Source: Avoscillospira sp045652125
GTDB taxonomy: Bacteria > Bacillota > Clostridia > Oscillospirales > Oscillospiraceae
Assembly: GCA_045652125.1 (NCBI GenBank)
Contig: JAZRTT010000027.1
Location: forward strand, 1 to 37,927
Length of the DNA stretch: 37,927 nucleotides
Direction: 5' to 3'
Numbering within the stretch: the stretch's first letter is position 1; each line of letters starts with the position of its first letter. The notes under the pieces are model-generated. The model was not told the DNA's origin, did no database searches, and saw nothing but the letters and a program-made list of their open reading frames with translations. Positions 23,628 to 32,178 of this stretch are shown in pieces. The position numbers and the translations under genes are program-made.

Positions 23628-25760
23628 ATGATTACCAGAAAAAAATACCCCAATCACCACATTTTTGAGACGGAGATCGGCGGCCGCACCTTTACCGTGG
23701 AAACCGGAAAAGTAGCAGAGCTTGCCAATGCCGAGTGCATCTGCCGCTACGGTGACACCGTGGTTCTGACCACCTGCACCTGCAACCCCATCCCCAAATC
23801 CGGCATCGACTATTTCCCTCTGACCATCGAGTTCGAGGAGAGAATGTACGCTGTGGGCCGCATCCCCGGTTCCTTTAACCGCCGCGAGGGAAAGCCCTCT
23901 GACCACGGCATCCTCAACAGCCGTATCATCGATCGCCCCATGCGTCCTTTGTTTGATGAAGAGCTCCGCAACGACACCGTCGTGACCTGCACCGTCATGG
24001 CAAATGACTACGAAAATCCCGTGGAGATCGTTGCTTCCCTCGGTGCTTCCATTGCCATCGCTTCTTCCGATGTGCCATGGAACGGCCCTGTGGCTACTAC
24101 CAATGTGGCCTATATGGAAGATGGCCGCTACCTCATCAACCCCAGTTTCGAGGAGCGCGAAGCCTGCAAGTGCTTTGTGTGCATCTCCTCCACCTTTGAG
24201 AAGGTGGTCATGATCGAGACGGAGGCCAACGAAGCCCCCGAATCCATCGTGTACGAATGCATCCGCCTGGCACACGAAACCAATATGGAAGTGGTCAAGT
24301 TCATCAACACCATTGTGGACACCATCGGCAAGCCCAAGTTCACCTTTGAAAAGGCCGCCGTGAACCACGACCTGTTGGATGATCTGATCGCCTACGGTTT
24401 GGGTCAGATCGAATATGCCCTGGATACCGATGACAAGAATGTTCGCGAGGAGCGCCTGACTGCTGCCCGTCTGGACTTTGCCGAAAAGTTCGCGGAAAAG
24501 TATGAAGATTTCGAGACCCATATTGAAGTTTGCCTGTACAAGATGCAGAAAAAGGTCGTCAAGAAGTGGCTGCTGGAAGGCAAGCGTGTGGACGGACGCG
24601 GCATGGATGAGATTCGTCCTCTGGATGCCGAGGTCGGCATTCTGCCCAGAGTTCACGGTTCCGGCCTGTTCTCCCGCGGTCAGACTCAGGTTTTGTCCAT
24701 CTGCACCCTGAACACCCTGTCTGCTGCCCAGAAACTGGATACCATCTATCCGGAAGAGGGCAAGCGGTATATTCACCACTACAACTTCCCCAGCTTCTCC
24801 ACCGGTGAGGCAAGAGCTGCCCGGTCCACCTCCCGCCGTGAGATCGGCCACGGTGCATTGGCTGAAAAGGCATTGCTCCCCGTGATCCCCTCTGTGGAAG
24901 AATTCCCCTATGCCATCCGTGTGGTTTCTGAGGTCCTCAGCTCCAACGGCTCTACCTCCCAGGGCTCCATCTGCGGCTCTACTTTGGCTCTCATGGATGC
25001 CGGTGTTCCCATCCGCCGTCCCGTAGCAGGCATTTCCTGCGGTCTGATCTCCGATCAGGAGACTGGTGCATGGCGTACCTTTACCGACATTCAGGGCGTG
25101 GAAGACTTCCACGGTGAAATGGACTTCAAAGTAGCCGGCACCACGGAAGGCATCACCGCCATCCAGATGGACCTGAAAAACAAGGGTCTGACCATGGAGA
25201 TCATTGCCGATGCTCTGGAACGCTGCCGCAAGGCCCGTCTGGAGATTCTGTCCGAGGTCATGCTGCCCTGCATCGCCGAACCTCGTCCGGAGGTCAGCGA
25301 GTTTGCTCCCAAGATGCTCTCCATCAAGATCGACCCCGACAAGATTCGCGAGGTCATCGGCTCCGGCGGCAAGACCATCCAGAAGATCTGTGCCGATACC
25401 GGTGCCAAGGTAGACATTGAGGACGATGGCTCTGTGTTCATCTCCGCTGTGGACTCCGCTGCCGCTTACGCTGCCAAGAAGATGATCGACGATATCTGCT
25501 TCGTTCCCGAAGTGGGCAAGCTGTACTGCGGCAAGGTCGTCCGCATCCTGCCCATCGGCGCCTTTGTGGAGCTGGCTCCCGGCAAGGACGGTCTGGTCCA
25601 CATCTCCAAGCTGGAGAACCGCCGCGTGGAAAAGGTGGAGGACGTGCTGAATATCGGCGACATGACTTGGGTCAAGGTCATGGAGATCGATGAAAAGGGC
25701 CGTGTGAACCTGTCCCGGAAGGATGCCCTCAAGGAAATGGAAGGCAACCAAAATCAATAA
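23628..25760 (+). CDS. pnp: Polyribonucleotide nucleotidyltransferase (PNPase)
   Basis: This 710-residue trimeric 3'-5' phosphorolytic exonuclease degrades RNA, releasing nucleoside diphosphates. It has two RNase PH-like cores (about 10-230 and 310-545, including FSRGQTQVLS, HHYNFPSFSTGEARA and SNGSTSQGSICGSTLALMDAG), a KH domain (about 555-615, IGSGGKTIQKI) and an S1 domain (about 625-695, GAFVELAPGKDGLVHISKL). The ATG at 23628 follows AAGGAGG. The in-frame ATG at 23592 falls inside the leader hairpin and lacks a ribosome site. It ends just before a terminator. Confidence 0.97.
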   Translation: MITRKKYPNHHIFETEIGGRTFTVETGKVAELANAECICRYGDTVVLTTCTCNPIPKSGIDYFPLTIEFEERMYAVGRIPGSFNRREGKPSDHGILNSRIIDRPMRPLFDEELRNDTVVTCTVMANDYENPVEIVASLGASIAIASSDVPWNGPVATTNVAYMEDGRYLINPSFEEREACKCFVCISSTFEKVVMIETEANEAPESIVYECIRLAHETNMEVVKFINTIVDTIGKPKFTFEKAAVNHDLLDDLIAYGLGQIEYALDTDDKNVREERLTAARLDFAEKFAEKYEDFETHIEVCLYKMQKKVVKKWLLEGKRVDGRGMDEIRPLDAEVGILPRVHGSGLFSRGQTQVLSICTLNTLSAAQKLDTIYPEEGKRYIHHYNFPSFSTGEARAARSTSRREIGHGALAEKALLPVIPSVEEFPYAIRVVSEVLSSNGSTSQGSICGSTLALMDAGVPIRRPVAGISCGLISDQETGAWRTFTDIQGVEDFHGEMDFKVAGTTEGITAIQMDLKNKGLTMEIIADALERCRKARLEILSEVMLPCIAEPRPEVSEFAPKMLSIKIDPDKIREVIGSGGKTIQKICADTGAKVDIEDDGSVFISAVDSAAAYAAKKMIDDICFVPEVGKLYCGKVVRILPIGAFVELAPGKDGLVHISKLENRRVEKVEDVLNIGDMTWVKVMEIDEKGRVNLSRKDALKEMEGNQNQ

Positions 25761-25772
25761 AAAGAAAAAATC

Positions 25773-25798
25773 CCTCCCTGCATTGCAGGGAGGTTTTT
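25773..25798 (+). terminator. Terminator after pnp
   Basis: CCTCCCTGC (25773-25781) pairs with GCAGGGAGG (25785-25793) and is followed by T5. A-rich sequence precedes it. Confidence 0.85.
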
Positions 25799-25809
25799 AT
25801 ATGCAGAAT

Positions 25810-25841
25810 GCAAAAAGCCTCCCCTTGAGGGGAGCCTTTTG
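25810..25841. terminator. Second hairpin behind the pnp terminator
   Basis: GCAAAA/TTTTGC flanks CTCCCC-TTGA-GGGGAG with one C-C mismatch and a bulged A, ending in T4. It may be a back-up terminator or the remnant of a repeated hairpin element. Confidence 0.45.
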
Positions 25842-25913
25842 CCCTGCGGTTCCTCACAGTACACCGAGCCCGAGGATGTTCGCGATCTTTTTCTGTTTTT
25901 TTCTGCCTTTTTG

Positions 25914-25922
25914 TGGTATGAT
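25914..25922 (+). promoter_or_regulatory. Extended -10 element before the metallophosphoesterase gene
   Basis: TGGTATGAT lies 20 bases before the start codon; the upstream region is T-rich with no good -35 box. Confidence 0.45.
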
Positions 25923-25942
25923 ACAGGGCGGGAGGATATTCC

Positions 25943-26755
25943 ATGAAAAAACACAGACGTATCTGGGCGGCCGCTTTTTTAACGGCGATTCTTGCCGCCG
26001 TATATTGCAATTACGCCATCCAGCCGGAAGAGTGGACGGTCTCCTCGCCCCGGCTTCCCGAGGCTTTTGACGGTTTTAGAATCACCCTTTTGACCGATAT
26101 CCACGGAGGACGCTTCGGCCCGGGCAGCGAAACCCTGTTGGATGCCGTTGCCCAAACCCGACCGGATTGTATTGCCCTCAGCGGAGATTTGGCAGACGAG
26201 TATTCCGATTTGTCTATGATTCCGTCTCTGCTGCAGGGGCTTTGTGCCATCGCGCCCACTTACTATGTTACCGGCAATCATGAATGGGCCATGCCGGACA
26301 CGGAAGCGTTTCTTTCCCTCATTGCCCGCTCCGGTGTAACGGTTTTACGAAATGACTTTCTCCTTTTGTGCAAAGGGAAAGAAACGCTGGTTCTGGCAGG
26401 CGTGGAGGATCCCAACGGCTATCAGGATATGGAAACACCGGAGGCGTTTATGAAACGGGTGCGGAAGGAAGTGCCCGAAGATCCTTACACCGTTTTGCTG
26501 TATCATCGCAATGATGCCCTGCCCCAATGGGCGGAACTGGAGGTGGATTTGGTGCTATCCGGCCACGGTCATGGCGGCGTCATCCGATTGCCCGTTGTGG
26601 GCGGTCTGCTGGGAGTGGACCGCAGACCTTTCCCGGACAACGCTGAGGGCCTTTATACCCAAGGCCGGACTACGTTGGCTGTCTCCAGAGGCTTGGGTGG
26701 CGTCCGTCTGTGGAACAGGCCCCATCTGCCTACGTTGATTCTGAAAAAAGGGTAA
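25943..26755 (+). CDS. Membrane-anchored metallophosphoesterase (YkuE-like)
   Basis: This 270-residue protein has a basic start and one N-terminal membrane segment (about 7-24), then a calcineurin-like phosphoesterase domain. All metal-site motifs are present: TDIHGG (D52, H54), GDLAD (D82), GNHE (N112, H113), LLYH (H188) and GHGHGG (H208, H210). Family relatives act on various phosphoesters, including lipid-linked ones, but the substrate here cannot be told. GGGAGG precedes the ATG. A single-gene unit is likely, because the next gene has its own promoter. Confidence 0.92.
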   Translation: MKKHRRIWAAAFLTAILAAVYCNYAIQPEEWTVSSPRLPEAFDGFRITLLTDIHGGRFGPGSETLLDAVAQTRPDCIALSGDLADEYSDLSMIPSLLQGLCAIAPTYYVTGNHEWAMPDTEAFLSLIARSGVTVLRNDFLLLCKGKETLVLAGVEDPNGYQDMETPEAFMKRVRKEVPEDPYTVLLYHRNDALPQWAELEVDLVLSGHGHGGVIRLPVVGGLLGVDRRPFPDNAEGLYTQGRTTLAVSRGLGGVRLWNRPHLPTLILKKG

Positions 26756-26783
26756 ACGTTTTGTAAACAATGGATGGGAGGTC

Positions 26784-26811
26784 TTGTTTCCGGAAGCCCA
26801 TCAGGTATAAT
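26784..26811 (+). promoter_or_regulatory. Promoter of the zinc-ribbon membrane protein gene
   Basis: TTGTTT (26784-26789) and TATAAT (26806-26811) are 16 bases apart and lie 29 bases before the start codon. Confidence 0.6.
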
Positions 26812-26840
26812 AAGCTTACATTATAAAAACAGGTGATACA

Positions 26841-27227
26841 ATGTTCCGAAAAATCGGTGATCGATTCCGCAATTTTATGATGGGTCGGCATGGTTCCGAC
26901 CAGTTGAATTCCGCTCTGCTGGGTCTGGGTCTGTTTCTGATCTTGCTGGGGGCGCTTCTGGGCCGTCGGCATCCCGCTGCCGGATTCCTGACCTCTTTAA
27001 GCTATCTCCCTCTTTTTTGGTGCATCTTTCGGATGTATTCCCGCAATTTAACGGCGCGCCGCCGGGAGAATACGGCCTTTGTTTCCTTTTTCTCTCATCT
27101 GAAGGATCGGGAACACCGGTATTTCCGGTGCCCCCAATGCCGCCAAACGGTCCGGGTCCCCCGCGGCCGCGGGAGGATCAACATCCGCTGTCCGAAGTGC
27201 AGCAATCATTTTATTAAAAGAACATAG
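26841..27227 (+). CDS. Small membrane protein with C-terminal zinc ribbon
   Basis: This 128-residue protein has two predicted membrane helices (about 23-41 and 46-66) and then a basic linker. A rubredoxin-like zinc ribbon follows, with CPQC (C97, C100) and CPKC (C117, C120) on either side of an Arg/Gly-rich loop. I do not recognise a named family beyond zinc-ribbon membrane proteins that recur in clostridia. The positive loop might contact nucleic acid or acidic lipid, but this is a guess. It has its own promoter, an AGGTGA ribosome site and a terminator shared with converging murA. Confidence 0.75.
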   Translation: MFRKIGDRFRNFMMGRHGSDQLNSALLGLGLFLILLGALLGRRHPAAGFLTSLSYLPLFWCIFRMYSRNLTARRRENTAFVSFFSHLKDREHRYFRCPQCRQTVRVPRGRGRINIRCPKCSNHFIKRT

Positions 27228-27229
27228 AA

Positions 27230-27270
27230 AAAAGCAGACATCCAAACGTTTGTGGATGTCTGCTTTTCTT
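27230..27270. terminator. Bidirectional terminator between the zinc-ribbon gene and murA
   Basis: A perfect 15-base stem (27230-27244 with 27253-27267) with A-rich and T-rich ends lies between the two converging genes. Confidence 0.88.
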
Positions 27271-27315
27271 TTACAGATATATATCGGCCGAAGAGCCGGT
27301 TGCCTTTGGTATTCT

Positions 27316-28611
27316 TTAGCCTACGCCGGCAGCTACCGGTGTGGGATCGTGAATTTCACACCGCTTGATCTGTGCGCCAAGTGCCGTCAGCTTGCCAATG
27401 ATATCTTCATAACCGCGCTCGATATACTGTGCATCTTCAATGATAGTCGTCCCCTCAGCGGCCAGAGCAGCGATGACCATGGCAGCACCTGCACGCAGGT
27501 CACAGGCCCGCACTTCACAGCCATGCAGGTTTTTAACACCGTCGATCACGGCGGCTTTGCCCTCTACCTGAACACGAGCGCCCATGCGGTTCAGCTCCGC
27601 CGTATAACGGAACCGGTTATCATAAATACCCTCTGTCACGATGCTGGTGCCGTTGGCGGTTGCCATACACACGGTGATCTGAGGCTGCATATCCGTGGGG
27701 AAGCCCGGATACGGCATGGTCTTGACATTGGCACGTTTCAGCCGACGGGTTTTTTCCAGCCGGATGCTGTCATCTTCTTCCTGGACGACCATACCCATTT
27801 CCCGAAGCTTGGCAGTAATGCAGTCCATATGCTTGGGAATGACATTCTGAACAGTCACATCACCGCCTGCCGCAGCCACAGCAGCCATATAGGTGCCGGC
27901 TTCGATCTGGTCAGGGATGATGGAGTAGCTTCCGCCTTTCAGCTCCTTGACTCCCCGGACTTTGATCACGTCCGTACCGGCGCCGGAGATCCGGGCGCCC
28001 ATGGCGTTGAGGAAGTTTGCCAGATCCACAATGTGGGGCTCTTTGGCACAGTTTTCAATGATCGTCATGCCGCCGGCAAGGGTTGCCGCCAGCAGAATAT
28101 TCATGGTAGCGCCCACAGAAACAATATCCAGATACACATGGCCGCCCTTGAGACCACCCTCGGGTGCATCACAAATCACATAGCCGCCGCTTTGCTCCAC
28201 CACAGCACCCATGGCCTCAAAGCCTTTGATATGCTGGTCGATGGGACGGACACCGAAGTTGCAGCCGCCGGGCATTGCATTTCTGGCATGACCGAAGCGG
28301 CCCAGCTGGGCACCCAGCAAATAATAGGATGCGCGAATACGCCGCACCATGTCGATCGGTGCGGTGGTATTTCTGGCTCTGGTGCAGTCAACTTCCAGGG
28401 TGTTGCGGCTGAGCCGTCTGATCTGTGCCCCCATATCGCTGAGAATCTCCAGCAGCAGACGCACATCGGAAATATCGGGTACGTTTTCAATATGGCACTT
28501 GCCGTTGACCAACAACGTGGCCGGCAGAATCGCCACTGCTGCATTTTTGGCACCGGAAATGGTGACTTCTCCATGCAGCGGTTTGCCGCCCTCGATGATA
28601 TATTTAATCAA
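27316..28611 (-). CDS. murA: UDP-N-acetylglucosamine 1-carboxyvinyltransferase MurA
   Basis: This 431-residue enzyme commits UDP-GlcNAc to peptidoglycan by adding enolpyruvate from PEP, and is the fosfomycin target. It keeps the KNAA motif (K22, N23) and the catalytic cysteine in GGCNFGVRPID (C117), so it should be fosfomycin-sensitive by sequence. The LRAGAAMVIAAL block is at the C-terminus. Translation starts at TTG: GAGGG lies six bases upstream, and an in-frame TGA occurs four codons earlier, leaving no ATG or GTG. Clostridia often carry two MurA paralogues; which one this is cannot be settled here. Confidence 0.95.
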   Translation of the reverse strand: MIKYIIEGGKPLHGEVTISGAKNAAVAILPATLLVNGKCHIENVPDISDVRLLLEILSDMGAQIRRLSRNTLEVDCTRARNTTAPIDMVRRIRASYYLLGAQLGRFGHARNAMPGGCNFGVRPIDQHIKGFEAMGAVVEQSGGYVICDAPEGGLKGGHVYLDIVSVGATMNILLAATLAGGMTIIENCAKEPHIVDLANFLNAMGARISGAGTDVIKVRGVKELKGGSYSIIPDQIEAGTYMAAVAAAGGDVTVQNVIPKHMDCITAKLREMGMVVQEEDDSIRLEKTRRLKRANVKTMPYPGFPTDMQPQITVCMATANGTSIVTEGIYDNRFRYTAELNRMGARVQVEGKAAVIDGVKNLHGCEVRACDLRAGAAMVIAALAAEGTTIIEDAQYIERGYEDIIGKLTALGAQIKRCEIHDPTPVAAGVG

Positions 28612-28707
28612 AAAAATCCCTCATTCATACTCAAATCCGGAGCATACCTTTAGTTACAGTATGACCCATTTTGACAGGAAATACGAGTTCAATTATTTAC
28701 CATGTGC

Positions 28708-28736
28708 ATCATACCACAAAACCCAAATAATGTAAA
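28708..28736 (-). promoter_or_regulatory. Promoter of murA
   Basis: TTTACA (28736-28731) and TATGAT (28713-28708) are 17 bases apart on the minus strand, giving a leader of about 90 nt. Confidence 0.7.
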
Positions 28737-28740
28737 GGGA

Positions 28741-28865
28741 AAAATGACAAAACGAATGCAAAACGGAAACAAATATCGATAAAATAATGTCAGTCTTTGG
28801 CAGATCCTGTACAAGGCTGTCCTGTCTTGTCTCCCGGCATGTCTGTCGGGGCTTTTCTTTTTCTT
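28741..28865 (+). other. Intergenic segment ending in a terminator-like hairpin; possible small RNA
   Basis: This covers most of the 318-base gap between murA and the next gene. CCCGGCA (28833-28839) pairs with TGTCGGG (28844-28850, one G-T pair) around a TGTC loop and is followed by a T-rich tail (TTTTCTTTTT). No gene upstream on this strand needs a terminator, so a short transcript is possible. The only start signal I see is a weak TAAAAT-like box near 28780. Confidence 0.3.
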
Positions 28866-28872
28866 CCGATTA

Positions 28873-28881
28873 TGCTACAAT
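28873..28881 (+). promoter_or_regulatory. Extended -10 element of the DUF2207-like gene
   Basis: TGCTACAAT lies 49 bases before the start codon, with no clear -35 hexamer. Confidence 0.45.
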
Positions 28882-28929
28882 GAAAAAAATGAGACATACG
28901 CCTCCGGGCGTTGCCATAGGAGGAATTTC

Positions 28930-30741
28930 ATGAAGCGAGTATTTGCAGCACTGCTGCTGTTGTGCTGCCTGGCAGCGGCTTTGCCAACGGTTATGGCGAT
29001 CGAGGCAGCAGAAGTGCCCGAGGAGACGCCGGCTGTACAGCTTCCGGAAGCGGATGAAGAGCCGGCGAAAGAACCTCAGCCCCCTGCCCCCCCAAAACCC
29101 TCGCAGCCGCCTGCGGAAGCCGTTGATGAGCCGGTGGATCCTCTGGCTGATATTACAGCCATGCAGCGGGTGGAGATCATTTGCCTGGTGGATGACCGCG
29201 GTGATACCCGAATCACCCAGAACATAAAAATGAACATAGCCGGGGTTTTGGAAGAAATTACATTCGCCTTCCCCGGCACAGCAAAAAACAGGGAAGTTAC
29301 CAATTTCAGATCCCATGCTTTCTCGGAAAACGGACTTCGCTATCTGACCATCCGCAACAAAGCCGGATTTTCCGGTGAGCAGTCCTTTTCCCTCTCCTAC
29401 ACGCTGAAAGACACGGTTTCTGCCGGGGAAGAAAGCCAAAAACTGGTTTTGCCCTTGCTGGAAGCCCAAAAATACCCGGTGGGCGTGGTGGCGCTGGCAG
29501 TCAACCTGCCCAAAACATTTGCTTCCATGCCGGGTTTTTCCAGCGGGTACTACGGCCAGCTGATTGAAGATTATATGACCATCAATACCACCGCCACCGC
29601 GGTAACCGCTACGGTCAACGACATTCTGCAGGACAGCGATTCCCTGACCATGACTCTGACTGTGGAAGAAGGCTATTTTTCCGGACGTTTCAGCTCCGGA
29701 GGCGGCGGATTCCTTCGTGTGGCAGCTCTGGTGCTGGTAGGTTTGGCGGTGATCCTTTGGTGGATCGGCATCAAAAGCCCCGGCCTGCACATACATCCCA
29801 GACCCCTCCCGCCCGACGGTGTGAATCCCGGAGATCTCCCGTTCCTTTTGTCCGGCGGAAAGGCAGATTTCAATCTGTTGGTCAGTCATTGGGCCACCCT
29901 GGGCTATCTTTCTTTCTATGTTAACAAATCCGGTCATGTGATCCTGCGGCGCAGAATGTCCATGGGAAATGAACGCCGCAGCTTTGAGCGAAAACTCTTT
30001 GATATGTTGTTTGGCGATGCAGACCTGTGTGACGGTGCCAGCGTCAGGTACCACAAAGTAGGAAGAAAAGCACAGGAAACCATCCCTCGCTATTGGACCA
30101 AACGCCTGTATGACAAAACCAGCGGATCCCCTCTTCTGGTCCGGTTCCTTTCCCATCTGGCCTGCGGCTTTGCTACCATGGCAGCTATGGATGCCGTCGC
30201 CCCTGCCAGACTTCACGGTTTCTTTGTCCTTCTGGGTCTGATCGCCGGCTATGCACTCAGCACTTTGCTCCACGGCACTTTTGGTGCGTTTTATCTCAGC
30301 GACTGGAAGAAAATGACCATCGGGATCTGCAGCGGTCTTTTGCTGCTGATTTTGGGTGGACTGGGGGACGCAGCTGTTATTATGGCTCCCACTACCATTG
30401 TCTCGGCCTTTTTGGCGTGGCGAACGGTCCACGGTGGCCGCTTCAGTCCCTACGGCCGGCAAGTCCTTGGCCAGACCATGGGATTCCGCCGGTATCTGCT
30501 GCAGGCCGATGTCCACCATCTGCTGCAGATGCTCCACCGGGATCCGCAGTATTTCTACAAAATGCTCCCCTATGCGCAAGCAATGGGTCAGGGCCGCCGT
30601 TTTGTAGCCGCATTTCAGGATGTGACCATGGAGCCCTGCCAGTGGTTTGAATCCGTCCGCAGCGTTCCCACCAACGCCCTTTCTTTCTATGACCGCTATT
30701 TGGATGCATTGGATATTCTGAATATTTCCTTGGAAAAATAA
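28930..30741 (+). CDS. DUF2207-like predicted membrane protein
   Basis: This 603-residue protein has a signal peptide (about 1-23), a Pro/Glu-rich linker (25-70) and an outer beta-rich domain (about 78-250). A membrane helix follows (261-281), then a cytoplasmic part with two or three more helices (about 405-500). The C-terminal segment (FRRYLLQADVHHLLQMLHRDPQYFYKMLPYAQAMG) has the 'NPxYFxxLLPYAxALG'-like signature of DUF2207 proteins. The function of this family is unknown to me. AGGAGG precedes the ATG, and the beta-helix gene starts 11 bases later. The family assignment is moderately sure; it is divergent. Confidence 0.8.
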   Translation: MKRVFAALLLLCCLAAALPTVMAIEAAEVPEETPAVQLPEADEEPAKEPQPPAPPKPSQPPAEAVDEPVDPLADITAMQRVEIICLVDDRGDTRITQNIKMNIAGVLEEITFAFPGTAKNREVTNFRSHAFSENGLRYLTIRNKAGFSGEQSFSLSYTLKDTVSAGEESQKLVLPLLEAQKYPVGVVALAVNLPKTFASMPGFSSGYYGQLIEDYMTINTTATAVTATVNDILQDSDSLTMTLTVEEGYFSGRFSSGGGGFLRVAALVLVGLAVILWWIGIKSPGLHIHPRPLPPDGVNPGDLPFLLSGGKADFNLLVSHWATLGYLSFYVNKSGHVILRRRMSMGNERRSFERKLFDMLFGDADLCDGASVRYHKVGRKAQETIPRYWTKRLYDKTSGSPLLVRFLSHLACGFATMAAMDAVAPARLHGFFVLLGLIAGYALSTLLHGTFGAFYLSDWKKMTIGICSGLLLLILGGLGDAAVIMAPTTIVSAFLAWRTVHGGRFSPYGRQVLGQTMGFRRYLLQADVHHLLQMLHRDPQYFYKMLPYAQAMGQGRRFVAAFQDVTMEPCQWFESVRSVPTNALSFYDRYLDALDILNISLEK

Positions 30742-30752
30742 AGGAGCGTAAC

Positions 30753-32054
30753 ATGAGCGTATATTATGTTGCCGCAAACGGTCTGGATTCAAACGACGGA
30801 CTTTCGCCCGAAACCCCCTGGCAGACGATCGCAAAGGTAAACCAATGCGTGAAAACCTCGGATACGGTCAAATTCCGCTGCGGAGATACTTTTTACGGCA
30901 GAATAGACCCTCCCAACGGCTTCAAAACCTATGAGGACGAATTTATGGAGCGGGATTCCCACAAAAAATTTACCGCTCCGGAGATCCCCACCCTTTATAC
31001 CACCTACGGCGAGGGCGGAAAGCCGGTTATCAGCCAGTATAAAATCGCCGAAAAAGGTGTATGGAAACAGGTCTCCCCGAAGATCTGGTCGCTTGATTTT
31101 TCCAATGGTGCGAATTTTACCGGAAGCCCCGACAACACCAACGGAAACGTGGGCTTTATCAAGGTAGACGGCAGGATCTTTTTCAGGAAGGTTTTTTCAC
31201 TTGAGGAGCTTGAAAAGCAGTGGGATTTTTTCACCAGCGAGCAGGACAATGTGACCCTTTACGTTTATTCCGAAAAGAATCCGGATGTGCTCGCCGACAG
31301 CATCCTGTTTGCATTCCGCTCGGAATGCTTCATGGTCACCACGGGAATCGAAGTGGAAAACCTTGTTTTTACCGGCAGCGGCGGAAACTGCATGACCGGT
31401 GTGAGCCGCAAGGCCTATATCCACGACTGTGAATTCCATGAGATCGGCGGCAGCCGGCTGGACTACTTTGGCGGCGGCAAAACCCGCTACGGCAACGGGA
31501 TCGAGTTTTGGGGATACAGCAGGAATATTACGGTTGCACGCTGCCTTTTCTCAGAGATCTATGACGTTGCCATGACTCTGCAGGGGCCGGCAGTCGATGC
31601 ATGGGAGAACATCCATTTTGTCGGCAACACCGTGTGGAACTGTACACAGGCCCTTGAACTCTGGGCAGGAAACACGCCCTATGATTATGAAGAGCCTGAG
31701 GGAATCGTGAATTGCAGCTTTGCAGACAATGTGTGTCTTGACTGCGGATATGGCTGGGGCTATGAGGCCCGGCCCGACAAACAGGTCAGCGTTGCCCTTC
31801 TTATGTACGGTTACACACCGAAGGTATGCGACATCAAAATCGTGGACAACGTCATTTCCAACTGCCGTGTCGGTACCATGTACAAGGGCGGCGTCGGTAC
31901 CTACCCCGACGGCTATGCGGTTTACGGCAACACGATCATCAAGCCCGAAGGCCAACCCCTCGTCTGCGGCAAAGGTTTGGCCGCCGGGGAACAGGAAGCG
32001 TTTGAGCAAAAAATATTGGACAGTAACCGCGTTTTTACGGTCATCGGACATTAA
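30753..32054 (+). CDS. Right-handed parallel beta-helix repeat protein, no signal peptide
   Basis: This 433-residue protein begins with the YYVAANGLDSNDGLSPETPWQTIAKVN block typical of pectate-lyase-like beta-helix proteins. It continues with successive N-x-I/V-x-x-N-x-I/V coils such as NITVARCLFSEIYD, IHFVGNTVWN and IKIVDNVISN. Relatives are polysaccharide lyases, hydrolases or epimerases, usually secreted; this one shows no signal peptide or anchor, and I cannot name a substrate. Leu codons lean to CTT and TTT/AAA-rich choices, while neighbours favour CTG, which hints at transfer. AAGGAG lies before the ATG. It ends at its own strong terminator. Confidence 0.82.
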   Translation: MSVYYVAANGLDSNDGLSPETPWQTIAKVNQCVKTSDTVKFRCGDTFYGRIDPPNGFKTYEDEFMERDSHKKFTAPEIPTLYTTYGEGGKPVISQYKIAEKGVWKQVSPKIWSLDFSNGANFTGSPDNTNGNVGFIKVDGRIFFRKVFSLEELEKQWDFFTSEQDNVTLYVYSEKNPDVLADSILFAFRSECFMVTTGIEVENLVFTGSGGNCMTGVSRKAYIHDCEFHEIGGSRLDYFGGGKTRYGNGIEFWGYSRNITVARCLFSEIYDVAMTLQGPAVDAWENIHFVGNTVWNCTQALELWAGNTPYDYEEPEGIVNCSFADNVCLDCGYGWGYEARPDKQVSVALLMYGYTPKVCDIKIVDNVISNCRVGTMYKGGVGTYPDGYAVYGNTIIKPEGQPLVCGKGLAAGEQEAFEQKILDSNRVFTVIGH

Positions 32055-32065
32055 AACCAAAATCG

Positions 32066-32107
32066 AAAAAATCCGGCCTATGGTTGCGATCATAGGTCGG
32101 ATTTTTT
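32066..32107. terminator. Terminator after the beta-helix gene
   Basis: A 17-base stem (32066-32082 with 32091-32107, one G-T pair) with an eight-base loop has A6 and T6 ends, so it can work on both strands. Confidence 0.9.
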
Positions 32108-32178
32108 GTATCCAAAAGCTACGGGATCGTTGCATGGTTCAAAAGCACTTAAGCGATAACCAGAAAGGATGCGATGTC

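Noticed and set aside
23613..25757. A 714-codon open frame antisense to pnp
   Set aside because: It mirrors almost exactly the extent of pnp, lacks start signals, and is explained by the biased codon use of the real gene.
27250..28653. A 467-codon open frame antisense to murA
   Set aside because: murA is complete with active-site residues on the other strand; this is a shadow.
28744..28782. A 12-codon frame with AAAGGG before its ATG, divergent from murA
   Set aside because: It starts inside the murA promoter region, has no promoter of its own and is too short to support.
28870..30834. A 654-codon open frame antisense to the DUF2207-like gene
   Set aside because: It shows no domain signature or ribosome site; the plus-strand frame has a signal peptide, membrane helices and family motifs.
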